A DNA stretch of 64,000 bases from Curtobacterium sp. MCPF17_052 (lineage in GTDB: Bacteria > Actinomycetota > Actinomycetes > Actinomycetales > Microbacteriaceae): the NCBI RefSeq assembly GCF_003234085.1, contig NZ_QKSD01000001.1, positions 379,527-443,526 of the forward strand, in the 5' to 3' direction. The position numbers were made by a program, and so were the translations under genes. Of the stretch, positions 8,817-16,828 are shown one piece after another (position 1 is the stretch's first letter; each line of letters begins with the position of its first letter). The notes under the pieces were generated by a model. It searched no databases. It worked only from the letters and a program-made list of their open reading frames with translations, and was not told the origin of the DNA.

Positions 8817-9320
8817 TCAGGACACCGAGTCCCGCCGCTGCCGGTCGTAGTCGCCGCGCATCCGCCACCCGGCCATCGCCCGGGTGACCGTCCCGTGGGG
8901 CGAGCGGGTGAGCACGGACCAGAGCCCGACGACGAGCAGGACGACGGGGACGGTCGCGACGGCGAGCAGGATGCGCCGACGGACCTCGCCACCGTCGTCG
9001 AGCCAGCCGAGTTGCACGAGGTGCAGGACCCAGAAGGTCAGCGGCGAGACCACGACGATGATGCTGGTGCGCCAGTACCGCCGGACCGCGTCGCGGAACC
9101 CGGTGTCCAGGACCGCACCCTCGGCGAGCTCGACCGTGTCCCCGACGGTGAAGGTGTGGGCGCCCGCGCGGATCACCGTGCGCTCGGCATCCGGGACGGC
9201 CCGCTGTCCGCGGCGCGGAGGCTGCCACCCGACGTCCTCCAGGTGCTCGACCTCGTCGTCGATGACGAACCACCCGCCCTCGAGGTCCTCGGGTCCGGTG
9301 ACGATGCGGTGGCTGCTCAC
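8817..9320 (-). CDS. Membrane protein of unknown function
   Basis: A 167-residue protein with a soluble N-terminal part (about 85 residues, including AHTFTVGDTVELAEG, which could form a small beta domain) and two hydrophobic helices near residues 88-106 and 118-138, followed by a basic C-terminus. I do not recognise the family. It starts with GTG at 9320; GATGAT six bases upstream is a weak candidate for a leaderless -10. It lies 27 bp downstream of the lipoprotein gene on the same strand, so it may also be read from that promoter. Confidence 0.55.
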   Translation of the reverse strand: MSSHRIVTGPEDLEGGWFVIDDEVEHLEDVGWQPPRRGQRAVPDAERTVIRAGAHTFTVGDTVELAEGAVLDTGFRDAVRRYWRTSIIVVVSPLTFWVLHLVQLGWLDDGGEVRRRILLAVATVPVVLLVVGLWSVLTRSPHGTVTRAMAGWRMRGDYDRQRRDSVS

Positions 9321-9347
9321 CCGCCCATCATCGCGGAACTGGGCCCC

Positions 9348-10079
9348 TCACTGCTGCTGCGGCACGAACGCCCGCACCGACAGCAGTTGCGCCGACCGCT
9401 GCTGGCACGCGGTGTAGGCGGTGGAGGCGATGAACAGCGACTGCTTCGAACCCGGCGGGTAGACGCGGAACCCGTCGGGCTGCTGGGCGGTGCAGTCACC
9501 CGGCTGCAGGTTCTCGGCGCGGACGATCCGGAGTGGCGCGTACGCCGTCTGCCCGGCGGCCAGGGTGACGGTCGGACGTGCACCGCTGCGGTCGAGCGTC
9601 GCCGATGCCCCGACCTGCGTGCCGTTCCCGTCGCCGACGAAGGACAGCCCCGGCCAGCCCTGCAGCGTGCACGACGCGCTGCCGGTGTTCCGTAGCGCCA
9701 GGTCCAGGTACACGCTGCCGGCCCCGCCGCCACCGCCGTCGACGATCGACCCGGTCAACGACGCCGCCGCGCAGGTCCCCGCTCCGGAGGCCGTGCCACC
9801 GTCCGCCGGACCGGCTGCGGCGGCACCCGACGCACTCGACGCCGGGGTGGACGACGGCGAAGACGACGTGGTCGGCGGCGCAGCGGACGCCGGTGCAACG
9901 GACGACGAGGACGAGGTGGAGGTCGTCGGTGCCGAGGCCGCCCCACCGCCGTCCGACCCACCCGTACACCCGGCCAACGCGAGGACGACCGCCCCGAGCA
10001 CGCCCACCGTCCCCACCGCTCCGCGCAGCGACCGCCGTGCCGTCACTTGCGCGCTGGACCCTCGACTGCTCTGTCCCAT
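9348..10079 (-). CDS. Lipoprotein with DUF4232-like domain
   Basis: A 243-residue exported lipoprotein. The N-terminus has a basic region, a hydrophobic core and the lipobox LALAGC, so a lipidated Cys near residue 38 is expected. A Ser/Thr/Pro/Ala-rich linker of about 60 residues spans to the folded part, which begins near GTCAAASLTG and carries four cysteines (GTCAAA, ASCTLQGWPG, GDCTA, ACQQ). The pattern LALRNTGSASCTLQGWPGLSFV is characteristic of DUF4232 proteins of Actinobacteria, a family without known function. ATG 10079 is chosen because the signal peptide starts there; upstream in-frame sequence is arginine-rich and antisense to the divergent gene. Confidence 0.75.
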   Translation of the reverse strand: MGQSSRGSSAQVTARRSLRGAVGTVGVLGAVVLALAGCTGGSDGGGAASAPTTSTSSSSSVAPASAAPPTTSSSPSSTPASSASGAAAAGPADGGTASGAGTCAAASLTGSIVDGGGGGAGSVYLDLALRNTGSASCTLQGWPGLSFVGDGNGTQVGASATLDRSGARPTVTLAAGQTAYAPLRIVRAENLQPGDCTAQQPDGFRVYPPGSKQSLFIASTAYTACQQRSAQLLSVRAFVPQQQ

Positions 10080-10213
10080 GCCCGCCACACAACCACTTCC
10101 ACCGTGGAACTGTCTCGCACGTCCTCCCAGATCCGCACCGCCGTCCAGCGTCTTCGGGCAGGATCGGCAGCGTGCACGTCGACGACGACGTGCCGACACG
10201 GAAGGACAGACCG

Positions 10214-10489
10214 ATGGCAGCAGGTAAGCACGAGGCACCACGCGGCGACGACGACCGGGCGGACGGCGTGGACGCACGCGCCGGCGAGTTCGTGGACAGT
10301 GACATCCCCGGGGAGCACCGCGTCACCGGCGACGAACCGGTCGGCGAGTTCGTGTCGAGTGACATCCCCGGCGAGGCCCGCCCGCAACCGGACGAGGAGA
10401 CCGGCGAGTACGTCGAGTCGGACATCCCCGGTGAGCCGCAGCCGGCCGGTCCCGAGGAGACCGGGCACTACACCGACCGCGACCAGTAA
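10214..10489 (+). CDS. Small acidic protein with SDIPGE repeats
   Basis: A 91-residue, very acidic soluble protein made mostly of three repeats of the form GE[FY]VxSDIPGE (around residues 25-36, 44-55 and 64-75) and a degenerate fourth ending GHYTDRDQ. The repeat spacing is about 20 residues with P/E/D-rich linkers. No signal peptide or membrane segment. GAAGGA lies 8 bases before the ATG. I do not know a described function. It stands alone between a divergent lipoprotein gene and a convergent NUDIX gene. Confidence 0.6.
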   Translation: MAAGKHEAPRGDDDRADGVDARAGEFVDSDIPGEHRVTGDEPVGEFVSSDIPGEARPQPDEETGEYVESDIPGEPQPAGPEETGHYTDRDQ

Positions 10490-10508
10490 CGGTCACCCGA
10501 CCGGTCGG

Positions 10509-10916
10509 TCAGTCGACCAGTCCCGCCCGCGTCAGCAGGCGGAGCGTCTCGACCCCGGCCGGCGGGCAGCGTCCGGCGTCGTCGGAGGTGACCCACTCCA
10601 CCTCGTCGACCTCTGCGGAGGCAACGGGCGTGGCGGAGTCCAACGAGCCTCCCGGCCGTGCCAGGAACAGCGTCATCGCGACGATCGTGCCGGGCGCCTG
10701 CCCGTGCGCCGGTTCGGTGACGACGGCGAACTCGTCGACGTCGTCCGCGGTGAGGCGCAGGCCGGTCTCCTCGTACGCCTCGCGCACGGCGGCGTCCAAG
10801 GCGGTCTCGCCGGGCTCGACCTTGCCGCCCGGCAGGTACAGGACGTCACGTCCGCGGGCACGCACCATGAGCACCCGTCGGTCGCGGACCAGCAGGAGCG
10901 CACTGACGTCCAACAC
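10509..10916 (-). CDS. NUDIX hydrolase
   Basis: A 135-residue pyrophosphohydrolase of the NUDIX family, about the usual single-domain length. The Nudix box is intact: G followed by five residues, E, seven residues, then REAYEETGL, matching the Gx5Ex7REUxEExGU consensus and supplying the metal-binding glutamates. The start is GTG 10916; the frame begins with the first beta strand (LDVSALLLVRDRRVLMV). Substrate (nucleotide, sugar nucleotide or other) is not evident. It ends 19 bp from the convergent small-repeat gene and lies downstream of hemA in the same direction with a 35-bp gap, so some readthrough from hemA is possible. Confidence 0.85.
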   Translation of the reverse strand: MLDVSALLLVRDRRVLMVRARGRDVLYLPGGKVEPGETALDAAVREAYEETGLRLTADDVDEFAVVTEPAHGQAPGTIVAMTLFLARPGGSLDSATPVASAEVDEVEWVTSDDAGRCPPAGVETLRLLTRAGLVD

Positions 10917-10951
10917 GGGTACGGCCGGGAGGCCCGCACCGCCCGAGCCGG

Positions 10952-12247
10952 TCAGCTCGCGTCCGCCTCGTCGTCGCGCACGCGCGCGGCCAGCGGCACG
11001 ACCGGGGACGGCACGTCCGCGACGGGTTCCGGGCGCACCCCGAAGAGCGCGTCGAGCGCCCCGGTGAAGTCGTCGCCGCGACCGGCACGGCCGAGTTCGC
11101 GTGCCCGGACGGAGGGGCGGTGGAGCAGCACACCGACCAGGTGCCGGAGCGCCCGCTCGGTCTGTTCCGCGGACTCGGGCGTGGTGTCACCCCGACGCTT
11201 CACGCGGTCGATCTCGTCGTCCAGGATGTCGAACACGTGCTTGCGCAGCGCGACGAGTGCCGGGGTGGTCGACTGCTCGAGCGCCTGGGCGCGGAACCGC
11301 GAGACCGCGTCGTCGACGATCGCACGCGCCTCGGTCTCGGCGTTGAGTTCGGCGATGGGGGCGTGGATGCTGATCGTCTCGAGGTCGAGCAGCTCGACGC
11401 CCTCGACGTCGGCGGCGCCGGGGTGCACGTTGCGGGGGAGCCCGAGGTCGATGACGATCCGTCGGGCGCCGTCGTCCAGGTCGCAGGCCTCGACGACCGG
11501 GACCTCGCTCGACGTGCAGGTGATGACGACGTCGCTCGTGCCGATCGCGGTGCGCAGGTCGGTGGCGGCGACCAGGTCGTGCTTCGCGGCGAACCAGGGG
11601 GCGCGGCCGGACGGCGAGAAGACCTGGATCTGCTGGGCACCACGGTCGCGGAGGGCGGCGATGGTGGTCGCGGCGTAGCTGCCGGTGCCGACGAGGAGCA
11701 CGCGCGTGGTGGCCCAGTCGGTGAGGCGCGAGGAGGCGAGCTCGAGTCCGAGTCGGACGAGCGACCGGCCGGCGGCGCCGATGCGGGTGCGGGTCTTGAC
11801 CCCGCGGGAGGTGTGGGCGGCCTCCTGGAAGAGGCGTTCGAGCTCCGAGGTGGTGGTGCCGTTCCGGCGGGCGTCCTCGAGGGCCCGTCGGACCTGACCG
11901 GAGATCTCGGTCTCACCGACGACGACGGACTCGAGTCCGCTCGACACGGCGAAGAGGTGCTGCACGACGTCGCCGCCGCCGAGGACCTGCACGGAGTCGA
12001 GGACCTCGTCCGCCTGCAGGTCACTCGCTGCCGAGACGGCCTCGACCGTGGCGCGGACCGCTGCGTCGTCGTCGCCCGCGATGTCGAGGTAGGCCTCGAA
12101 CCGGTTGCACGTGGCGAGGACCACGGCGCCGTCGAGCACGTCCGAGTCCGTGACGAGGTGGCTGGCGGCCGCGGGTGCTCCGATGCTCAGACGCTCCAGG
12201 AGGTCGAAGCTGGCGTTGCGATGCGACGCCGTGAGACAGATGAGCAC
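10952..12247 (-). CDS. hemA: Glutamyl-tRNA reductase
   Basis: First committed step of haem synthesis: reduces glutamyl-tRNA(Glu) to glutamate-1-semialdehyde with NADPH. The 431-residue product has the expected three parts: catalytic domain with the nucleophile C47 in TCNRFE, a Rossmann NADPH domain with the LVGTGSYAATTI glycine motif, and a helical dimerisation domain (ALRKHVFDILDDEIDRVKRR onward). The long acidic C-terminal tail (after LFGVRPEP) is typical of actinobacterial HemA. It starts with GTG 12247; TACCAT lies seven bases upstream, so it is probably leaderless. It is divergent from hemE with only 74 bp between starts, and its partner HemL is at the far end of the haem cluster. Confidence 0.95.
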   Translation of the reverse strand: MLICLTASHRNASFDLLERLSIGAPAAASHLVTDSDVLDGAVVLATCNRFEAYLDIAGDDDAAVRATVEAVSAASDLQADEVLDSVQVLGGGDVVQHLFAVSSGLESVVVGETEISGQVRRALEDARRNGTTTSELERLFQEAAHTSRGVKTRTRIGAAGRSLVRLGLELASSRLTDWATTRVLLVGTGSYAATTIAALRDRGAQQIQVFSPSGRAPWFAAKHDLVAATDLRTAIGTSDVVITCTSSEVPVVEACDLDDGARRIVIDLGLPRNVHPGAADVEGVELLDLETISIHAPIAELNAETEARAIVDDAVSRFRAQALEQSTTPALVALRKHVFDILDDEIDRVKRRGDTTPESAEQTERALRHLVGVLLHRPSVRARELGRAGRGDDFTGALDALFGVRPEPVADVPSPVVPLAARVRDDEADAS

Positions 12248-12254
12248 GTGTTCA

Positions 12255-12260
12255 ATGGTA
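12255..12260 (-). promoter_or_regulatory. -10 box of leaderless hemA promoter
   Basis: TACCAT on the minus strand is followed by seven bases and the GTG of hemA. Confidence 0.5.
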
Positions 12261-12309
12261 ACCCCGCCGTCCCGAGCGCCAGATCGGAGAACGGCCCTGT
12301 TCGCGGTGC

Positions 12310-12315
12310 GAGAAT
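12310..12315 (+). promoter_or_regulatory. Candidate -10 box for hemE
   Basis: GAGAAT is followed by six bases and the GTG at 12322, the same geometry as the leaderless genes nearby but with a non-canonical first base. It would head the whole haem gene block. Confidence 0.35.
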
Positions 12316-12321
12316 CGTCCG

Positions 12322-13452
12322 GTGACCGACGCGCTCCCTGCCACCCATCCGCTCGCCGACGGCCGCACCGCGGGCTCCCGGCTCGTCCGGGCCCTCCGGG
12401 GCGACCGACCGGAGACGCTGCCGGTCTGGTTCATGCGCCAGGCGGGCCGGTCGCTGCCCGAGTACCGGGAGCTCCGGGTCGGGACGGCGATGCTCGACGC
12501 GTGCCTGGACCCGGCCCTGGCGTCCGAGATCACCCTGCAGCCGGTGCGTCGGCACGGGGTCGACGCCGGCATCTTCTTCAGCGACATCGTCGTGCCGATC
12601 AAGCTCGCGGGCGTGGACGTCGAGATCGTCCCGGGCCGCGGCCCCGTCCTCGGTTCCCCGGTCCGGACCTCGGCGGACGTCGACGCCCTGGGTCGGCTCG
12701 AGCCGGAGGCCCTGGCACCGATCTCCGAGGCCGTCGCCCGCACCGTCGCCGAGCTGGGCAGCACGCCGCTCATCGGGTTCGCCGGCGCACCCTTCACCCT
12801 CGCCGCCTACCTGGTCGAGGGTGGGCCGTCGAAGGACCACATCCGTGCCCGGACGATGATGCACACCGACCCGGAGACCTGGTCGCGGCTGCTCGACTGG
12901 GCGGCCGACGTGTCGGGGGCGTTCCTCCGCGCCCAGGTCCTCGCCGGCGCCTCGGCCGCGCAGCTGTTCGACTCGTGGGTCGGCTCGCTGTCCCGGGCGG
13001 ACTACGTCGAGCGGGTCGCACTGCACTCGGCGACGGCGCTGTCCCACGTCGCGGACCTCGGTGTCCCGCGCATCCACTTCGGGGTCGGCAGCGGCGAGGT
13101 CCTGGCGGACATGGCGACGGTCGGCGGCCACGCGGACGCCGTCGACGCGGTCGGGGTGGACTGGCGTCTGCCCCTCGACGAGGCCGTGCAGCGCGTCGGC
13201 ACCGGCGTCACCGTGCAGGGCAACATCGACCCGGCGATGCTGGCGGCGCCGTGGGAGGTCCTCGAAGCACACGTCCGCGCGGTCGTCCGCAGCGGCGGGG
13301 TCGCTCGGGCGCACGTCGTGAACCTCGGGCACGGGGTGCCGCCGGAGACCGATCCGGCGGTGCTCACCCGCGTCGTCGAACTCGTGCACTCGCTGGGCGA
13401 CGGGACCGACGTGGCCGACGGGACCGACGGGGCCGGGAGCGCCGGAGCATGA
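12322..13452 (+). CDS. hemE: Uroporphyrinogen decarboxylase
   Basis: Converts uroporphyrinogen III to coproporphyrinogen III by removing four acetate carboxyls. The 376-residue product shows the family signatures PVWFMRQAGRSLPEYR (with the substrate-binding Arg residues), the FFSDIVVPIKLAG segment, IGFAGAPFTLAAYLVEG, the FDSWVGSLS motif and the C-terminal NLGHGVPPETDP. The start GTG 12322 has no ribosome site but a GAGAAT box six bases upstream. The stop overlaps the ATG of the next gene (ATGA), so hemE and hemY are translationally coupled. It opens a plus-strand run of haem genes that reaches 22.4 kb. Confidence 0.96.
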   Translation: MTDALPATHPLADGRTAGSRLVRALRGDRPETLPVWFMRQAGRSLPEYRELRVGTAMLDACLDPALASEITLQPVRRHGVDAGIFFSDIVVPIKLAGVDVEIVPGRGPVLGSPVRTSADVDALGRLEPEALAPISEAVARTVAELGSTPLIGFAGAPFTLAAYLVEGGPSKDHIRARTMMHTDPETWSRLLDWAADVSGAFLRAQVLAGASAAQLFDSWVGSLSRADYVERVALHSATALSHVADLGVPRIHFGVGSGEVLADMATVGGHADAVDAVGVDWRLPLDEAVQRVGTGVTVQGNIDPAMLAAPWEVLEAHVRAVVRSGGVARAHVVNLGHGVPPETDPAVLTRVVELVHSLGDGTDVADGTDGAGSAGA

Positions 13453-14801
13453 CCGACGTCGTCGTGGTCGGCGGCGGGGTCGCCGGCCTCGTCGCGGCGC
13501 GCGACCTGGCGAAGGGCGGCGCGCACGTGGTGCTGCTCGAGGCCTCCGGCGCGCTCGGCGGCATGATCCGTCGGCACACCGTCGCCGGGCTCGACCTCGA
13601 CATGGCGGCGGACTCGTTCGCGACCCGGACGGACGCCGTGTCCTCGCTGGCGATCGAACTGGGCCTCGGCAACGACATCGTCTCGCCGGACCCCCGGGGT
13701 GCGTGGCTGATGACCCGCGACGGTCGCACCGCCCCCATCCCCTCGACCGGGCTGCTCGGGATCCCGGGCACCCCGATGGCCGCCGACGTCATCGCGGTCG
13801 TCGGGGGCGCCGGGGCCCTCCGTGCGCAGATGGACGCCCTGCTGCCCTCGCCCGTCGGCGCGCGGGCGACGTCGCTCGGCGCGATGGTCCGGCGTCGGAT
13901 GGGCGCGAAGGTGCTCGACGACCTCGTGGTGCCGGTCGTCGCGGGCGTGCATTCCACGCACCCGGACGACCTGGACCCCGACCGTGTGGCGCCCGGACTG
14001 CGCGCGGCACTGCAGCGGGAGGGGTCGCTCGCCCGAGCCGTGCTCGCACTCCGGAAGCGGGCCGTCGCGGGCTCGGCGGTGCAGGGCCTCCGCGGCGGCA
14101 TCGCCCGACTGGTCGACGAGCTCGTCGCCGACCTCGACACCTACCGGGTCGACGTCCGGCTGCACACCCGGGTGACGCGCGTCGAGCGTGCCGCGGTCGA
14201 GGCCACCTCCGCCGACGGCCGGAGCGAACGACTCGCCGCGGACCACGTGTTCGCCACCGTGGCCGACCCTGCCCGTGTCGCCGCGCCGCGACGGTCCGGC
14301 ATCGAGCTCGTCACACTCGTGGTCGACCGGCACGAGTTGGACGCCGCCCCGCGCGGCACCGGCATGCTCGTGCACCCGGCGGCGGTCGGCGTCGCCGCGA
14401 AGGCGCTGACGCACGCGACCGTGAAGTGGCCGTGGCTGGCGGAGCGGGCGGCCGGGAGGCACGTGCTGCGTCTCAGCTACGCCCTGCCCCCGGCAGGTGC
14501 CGTCCAGGCGACCGGAGCTGCCGACGCGACGGCCCCGGACGAGGTCGCCACGAGCCTCCCGGTCGACCCGGCCGGACGGGTGAGCGCCCGCGCGACCACC
14601 GATGCGTCCGCCCTGCTCGGCCTGGAGGTCCGGCCGGAGCACGTCGTCGGCGCCGCTCGTGTGCTGTGGCACGGGCCGGACGCCGAGGCCGCCGGACTGG
14701 CCGAGGGGGTCGTCGGCATCGGTGAGGCGTCGTCGGGGCGGGGCCTCTCGGGCATCGTGACGGCGGCCCGGGCCGCGGCTGAGCGCATCCTGGATTCCTG
14801 A
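13449..14801 (+). CDS. hemY: Coproporphyrinogen III oxidase (HemY/CgoX type)
   Basis: FAD enzyme that oxidises coproporphyrinogen III to coproporphyrin III in the Gram-positive pathway; older annotations call it protoporphyrinogen oxidase. The 450-residue product has the N-terminal dinucleotide-binding motif VVGGGVAGLVAARDL, followed by the GALGGMIRR segment of the amine-oxidase superfamily, and the C-terminal FAD-contact region VVGIGEASSGRGLSGIVTAARAAAE. The presence of hemQ and hemH downstream, and no hemF/hemN here, supports the coproporphyrin-dependent assignment. Coupled to hemE through an ATGA overlap. Confidence 0.93.
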   Translation: MTDVVVVGGGVAGLVAARDLAKGGAHVVLLEASGALGGMIRRHTVAGLDLDMAADSFATRTDAVSSLAIELGLGNDIVSPDPRGAWLMTRDGRTAPIPSTGLLGIPGTPMAADVIAVVGGAGALRAQMDALLPSPVGARATSLGAMVRRRMGAKVLDDLVVPVVAGVHSTHPDDLDPDRVAPGLRAALQREGSLARAVLALRKRAVAGSAVQGLRGGIARLVDELVADLDTYRVDVRLHTRVTRVERAAVEATSADGRSERLAADHVFATVADPARVAAPRRSGIELVTLVVDRHELDAAPRGTGMLVHPAAVGVAAKALTHATVKWPWLAERAAGRHVLRLSYALPPAGAVQATGAADATAPDEVATSLPVDPAGRVSARATTDASALLGLEVRPEHVVGAARVLWHGPDAEAAGLAEGVVGIGEASSGRGLSGIVTAARAAAERILDS

Positions 14802-14934
14802 GCGGACCGCTGATGCCGCGAGGGCTACTGTTGGGACAACCGTCGGACTCATGCCGATCGGTGCATGACCCCGCAACGGTGCATCACCAAGCACAGTGCT
14901 CACACAGCACCCTGACTCAACGGAGGAATCGCTC

Positions 14935-15201
14935 ATGCGAGGAAAGCTCCTTTTCATTGCCGGCGCAGCGCTCGGGTACGTCCTGGGATCGCGAGCCGGA
15001 CGGGCTCGCTACGAGCAGATCAAGACCGTCAGCGGCAAGGTGTGGAACAGCAACGGCGTCCAGAAGAGCGTCCACGACGTCGAGGGCTTCGTGCAGGACC
15101 GCACGCCGGACGTCGCCGACTTCATCGGTGAGCAGACCAAGAAGGTCGTCCGCAAGGTGAGCTCCAAGGCGTCGTCCAACAAGGGCTCGCAGATCTCATG
15201 A
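14935..15201 (+). CDS. YtxH-like small membrane protein
   Basis: An 88-residue protein with one N-terminal hydrophobic stretch (LLFIAGAALGYVLGSRAGRARYEQ), the hallmark of YtxH-like general-stress proteins, followed by a charged helical tail rich in Lys, Val and Ser. GGAGGA lies eight bases before the ATG at 14935, which decides the start; an ATG-less longer frame from 14896 lacks a ribosome site. The stop overlaps the next start (ATGA). Its role is not known; such genes usually occur with holin-like and DUF3618 partners, as here, and are thought to act at the cell envelope. Confidence 0.75.
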   Translation: MRGKLLFIAGAALGYVLGSRAGRARYEQIKTVSGKVWNSNGVQKSVHDVEGFVQDRTPDVADFIGEQTKKVVRKVSSKASSNKGSQIS

Positions 15202-15656
15202 CCGACACACGCGACCGGAAGTCGCGGTCGCTGTTCGGCCTCGTCAAGGAGCTCCCGGACCTCGTCAAGGACCTGGTGAAGGGCGAGATCTCGCTCCTCA
15301 AGGCCGAGATGATCGGCAAGGCGAAGGTCTTCGGCATCGCCGCGGGCATCCTGATCGCCGCGCTCGTCATCGTGCTGTACGCGATCGGCGTGCTCCTCAC
15401 CGCGGCGGTGATGGGCCTCGCGACCGTGATGCCGGCATGGCTGGCGGCGCTGCTGCTCGCCGTGCTGATGCTCATCGTCGCCGGGATCCTCGGACTCGTC
15501 GGCTGGAAGCGCCTCAAGAAGGGCCTGCCGATCACGCCGAAGCGCACGATCGCCAGCGTCAAGAACGACGTCAACGCCGTCAAGGGTCTCGGCTGGAAGC
15601 CGACCCCGGAGACGCAGCGTGGCGCGCGCAAGCCCGACGTCGACGGCCGGTTCTGA
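15198..15656 (+). CDS. Phage-holin-3_6-like (Actinobacterial Holin-X) membrane protein
   Basis: A 152-residue protein with an amphipathic N-terminus (SLFGLVKELPDLVKDLVKGEISLLKAEM), two adjacent hydrophobic hairpin helices at about residues 48-75 and 80-103, and a basic tail. This is the layout of the Actinobacterial Holin-X/DUF1469 family; despite the name these are chromosomal envelope proteins, not phage lysis genes. ATGA overlap with the YtxH-like gene shows coupling. In this window the trio sits inside the haem gene block. Confidence 0.8.
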   Translation: MTDTRDRKSRSLFGLVKELPDLVKDLVKGEISLLKAEMIGKAKVFGIAAGILIAALVIVLYAIGVLLTAAVMGLATVMPAWLAALLLAVLMLIVAGILGLVGWKRLKKGLPITPKRTIASVKNDVNAVKGLGWKPTPETQRGARKPDVDGRF

Positions 15657-15709
15657 GCAGCCGTCCTCCCGCTGACCCCCGTCATCCCCACGAACCCATC
15701 GGAGGACCA

Positions 15710-15949
15710 GTGACCGACCCGAAGGACGAGCACGGCGACATCGCCGACCGCGTCGCCGTCACCCGTGCCCAGCTGTTCGACACCCTCGACGCGATCGAGG
15801 ACAAGCTCAACGTGCCGAAGCAGATCGGCATCGCGGCGTCGAAGGTGAAGCGCGGCGTCGACGAGAACCCCGTGCCCTACCTGGCCGGTCTCGCAGCGGG
15901 AGTGGCAGTGGTCGGGGGTATCGTCGTAGCGGCGCTCCGACGACGGTGA
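15710..15949 (+). CDS. DUF3618 family protein
   Basis: A 79-residue protein with an N-terminal charged helix (IADRVAVTRAQLFDTLDAIEDKLNVPKQ) and a single C-terminal membrane helix followed by RRR, matching DUF3618 proteins, which accompany YtxH-like and holin-like genes in Actinobacteria. GGAGGA ending six bases before GTG 15710 supports the start. Function unknown; membrane-associated scaffold or stress role is inference. Confidence 0.75.
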   Translation: MTDPKDEHGDIADRVAVTRAQLFDTLDAIEDKLNVPKQIGIAASKVKRGVDENPVPYLAGLAAGVAVVGGIVVAALRRR

Positions 15950-16090
15950 TCCACAGGCGGCGAGCCACCGCGAGCCGCTGTGGAACGTCGGTCCGGACGC
16001 CTGCTCGGCGACGGGGACGGGCAGCCCACACCCCTGGCAACCGTGCCGCTGGCGATCGTGCTCGCGGCCACCGTGGAGGACGACCGATCC

Positions 16091-16828
16091 ATGAGCACTG
16101 ACGTGCCCGCACCAGCACCGAACGCACCGCACGAGACCGATCCCGCGTCCGGCATCGACCCGAACCTGCTCACCGCCTACGCCCTGTGGGCGGTCTTCCG
16201 TCGCCCGGTCGGTGCGGTCACCCGCGGCGATGACGAATCGGTCGCCGAACTCGACGCCGTCGTGGCGGCCGGAGCCGAGCGAGGCGTCACCATCCGCGGC
16301 TTCTACGACGTCTCCGGCTTCCGTGCCGACGCCGACGTCATGATCTGGCTGCACGGCGACGACGCGCAGACCATCCAGGCGGTCCTCCGGGACGTGCGTC
16401 GAACGGCGCTCTTCCGCGATGCCGAGCCCGTCTGGCACGCGATGGCCATGCACCGCGAAGCCGAGTTCAACAAGCGGCACACGCCGGCCTTCCTCCGCGG
16501 CAAGGACCCCGAGGCTTGGATCACGGTCTACCCGTTCGTCCGGTCCTACGAGTGGTACCTGCTGCCGGAAGCCGAGCGTTCGGGGATGCTCCGTGACCAC
16601 GGCATCGCTGGCGCCAAGTACCGCCGGGTCCTCACGAACACCATCGCCTCCTTCGCCCTGGGCGACTACGAGTGGATCCTGCCGCTCGAGAGCCCCGACC
16701 TGGTCGACCTCGTCGACCTGATGCGCGACCTCCGCTACACCGAGGCCCGGATGCACGTCCGCGAAGAAGTGCCCTTCTACACGGGTCGTCGCGTGACGAC
16801 CGCCGAACTCCCGGAGGTGCTGTCATGA
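16091..16828 (+). CDS. hemQ: Coproheme decarboxylase (chlorite dismutase family)
   Basis: Last step of the coproporphyrin-dependent pathway: oxidative decarboxylation of coproheme to haem b with hydrogen peroxide. The 245-residue product has the chlorite-dismutase ferredoxin-like repeat fold typical of HemQ/ChdC. Y147 in TVYPFVRSYEWYLL is the expected catalytic tyrosine that forms a radical, and the HREAEFNKRHTPAF segment before it is the conserved HemQ signature. The poorly conserved first 25 residues are common in actinobacterial forms. GGAGG precedes the ATG. The stop overlaps hemH (ATGA). Confidence 0.94.
   Translation: MSTDVPAPAPNAPHETDPASGIDPNLLTAYALWAVFRRPVGAVTRGDDESVAELDAVVAAGAERGVTIRGFYDVSGFRADADVMIWLHGDDAQTIQAVLRDVRRTALFRDAEPVWHAMAMHREAEFNKRHTPAFLRGKDPEAWITVYPFVRSYEWYLLPEAERSGMLRDHGIAGAKYRRVLTNTIASFALGDYEWILPLESPDLVDLVDLMRDLRYTEARMHVREEVPFYTGRRVTTAELPEVLS

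Noticed and set aside
12105..13448. Long upstream part of the 898-codon frame ending in hemY
   Set aside because: It runs through hemE in another frame; the ATGA overlap at 13449 gives the true start.
15198..15656. Prophage remnant because of a holin-like domain
   Set aside because: This family is chromosomal in Actinobacteria and its neighbours are YtxH-like and DUF3618 genes; no other phage genes are present.
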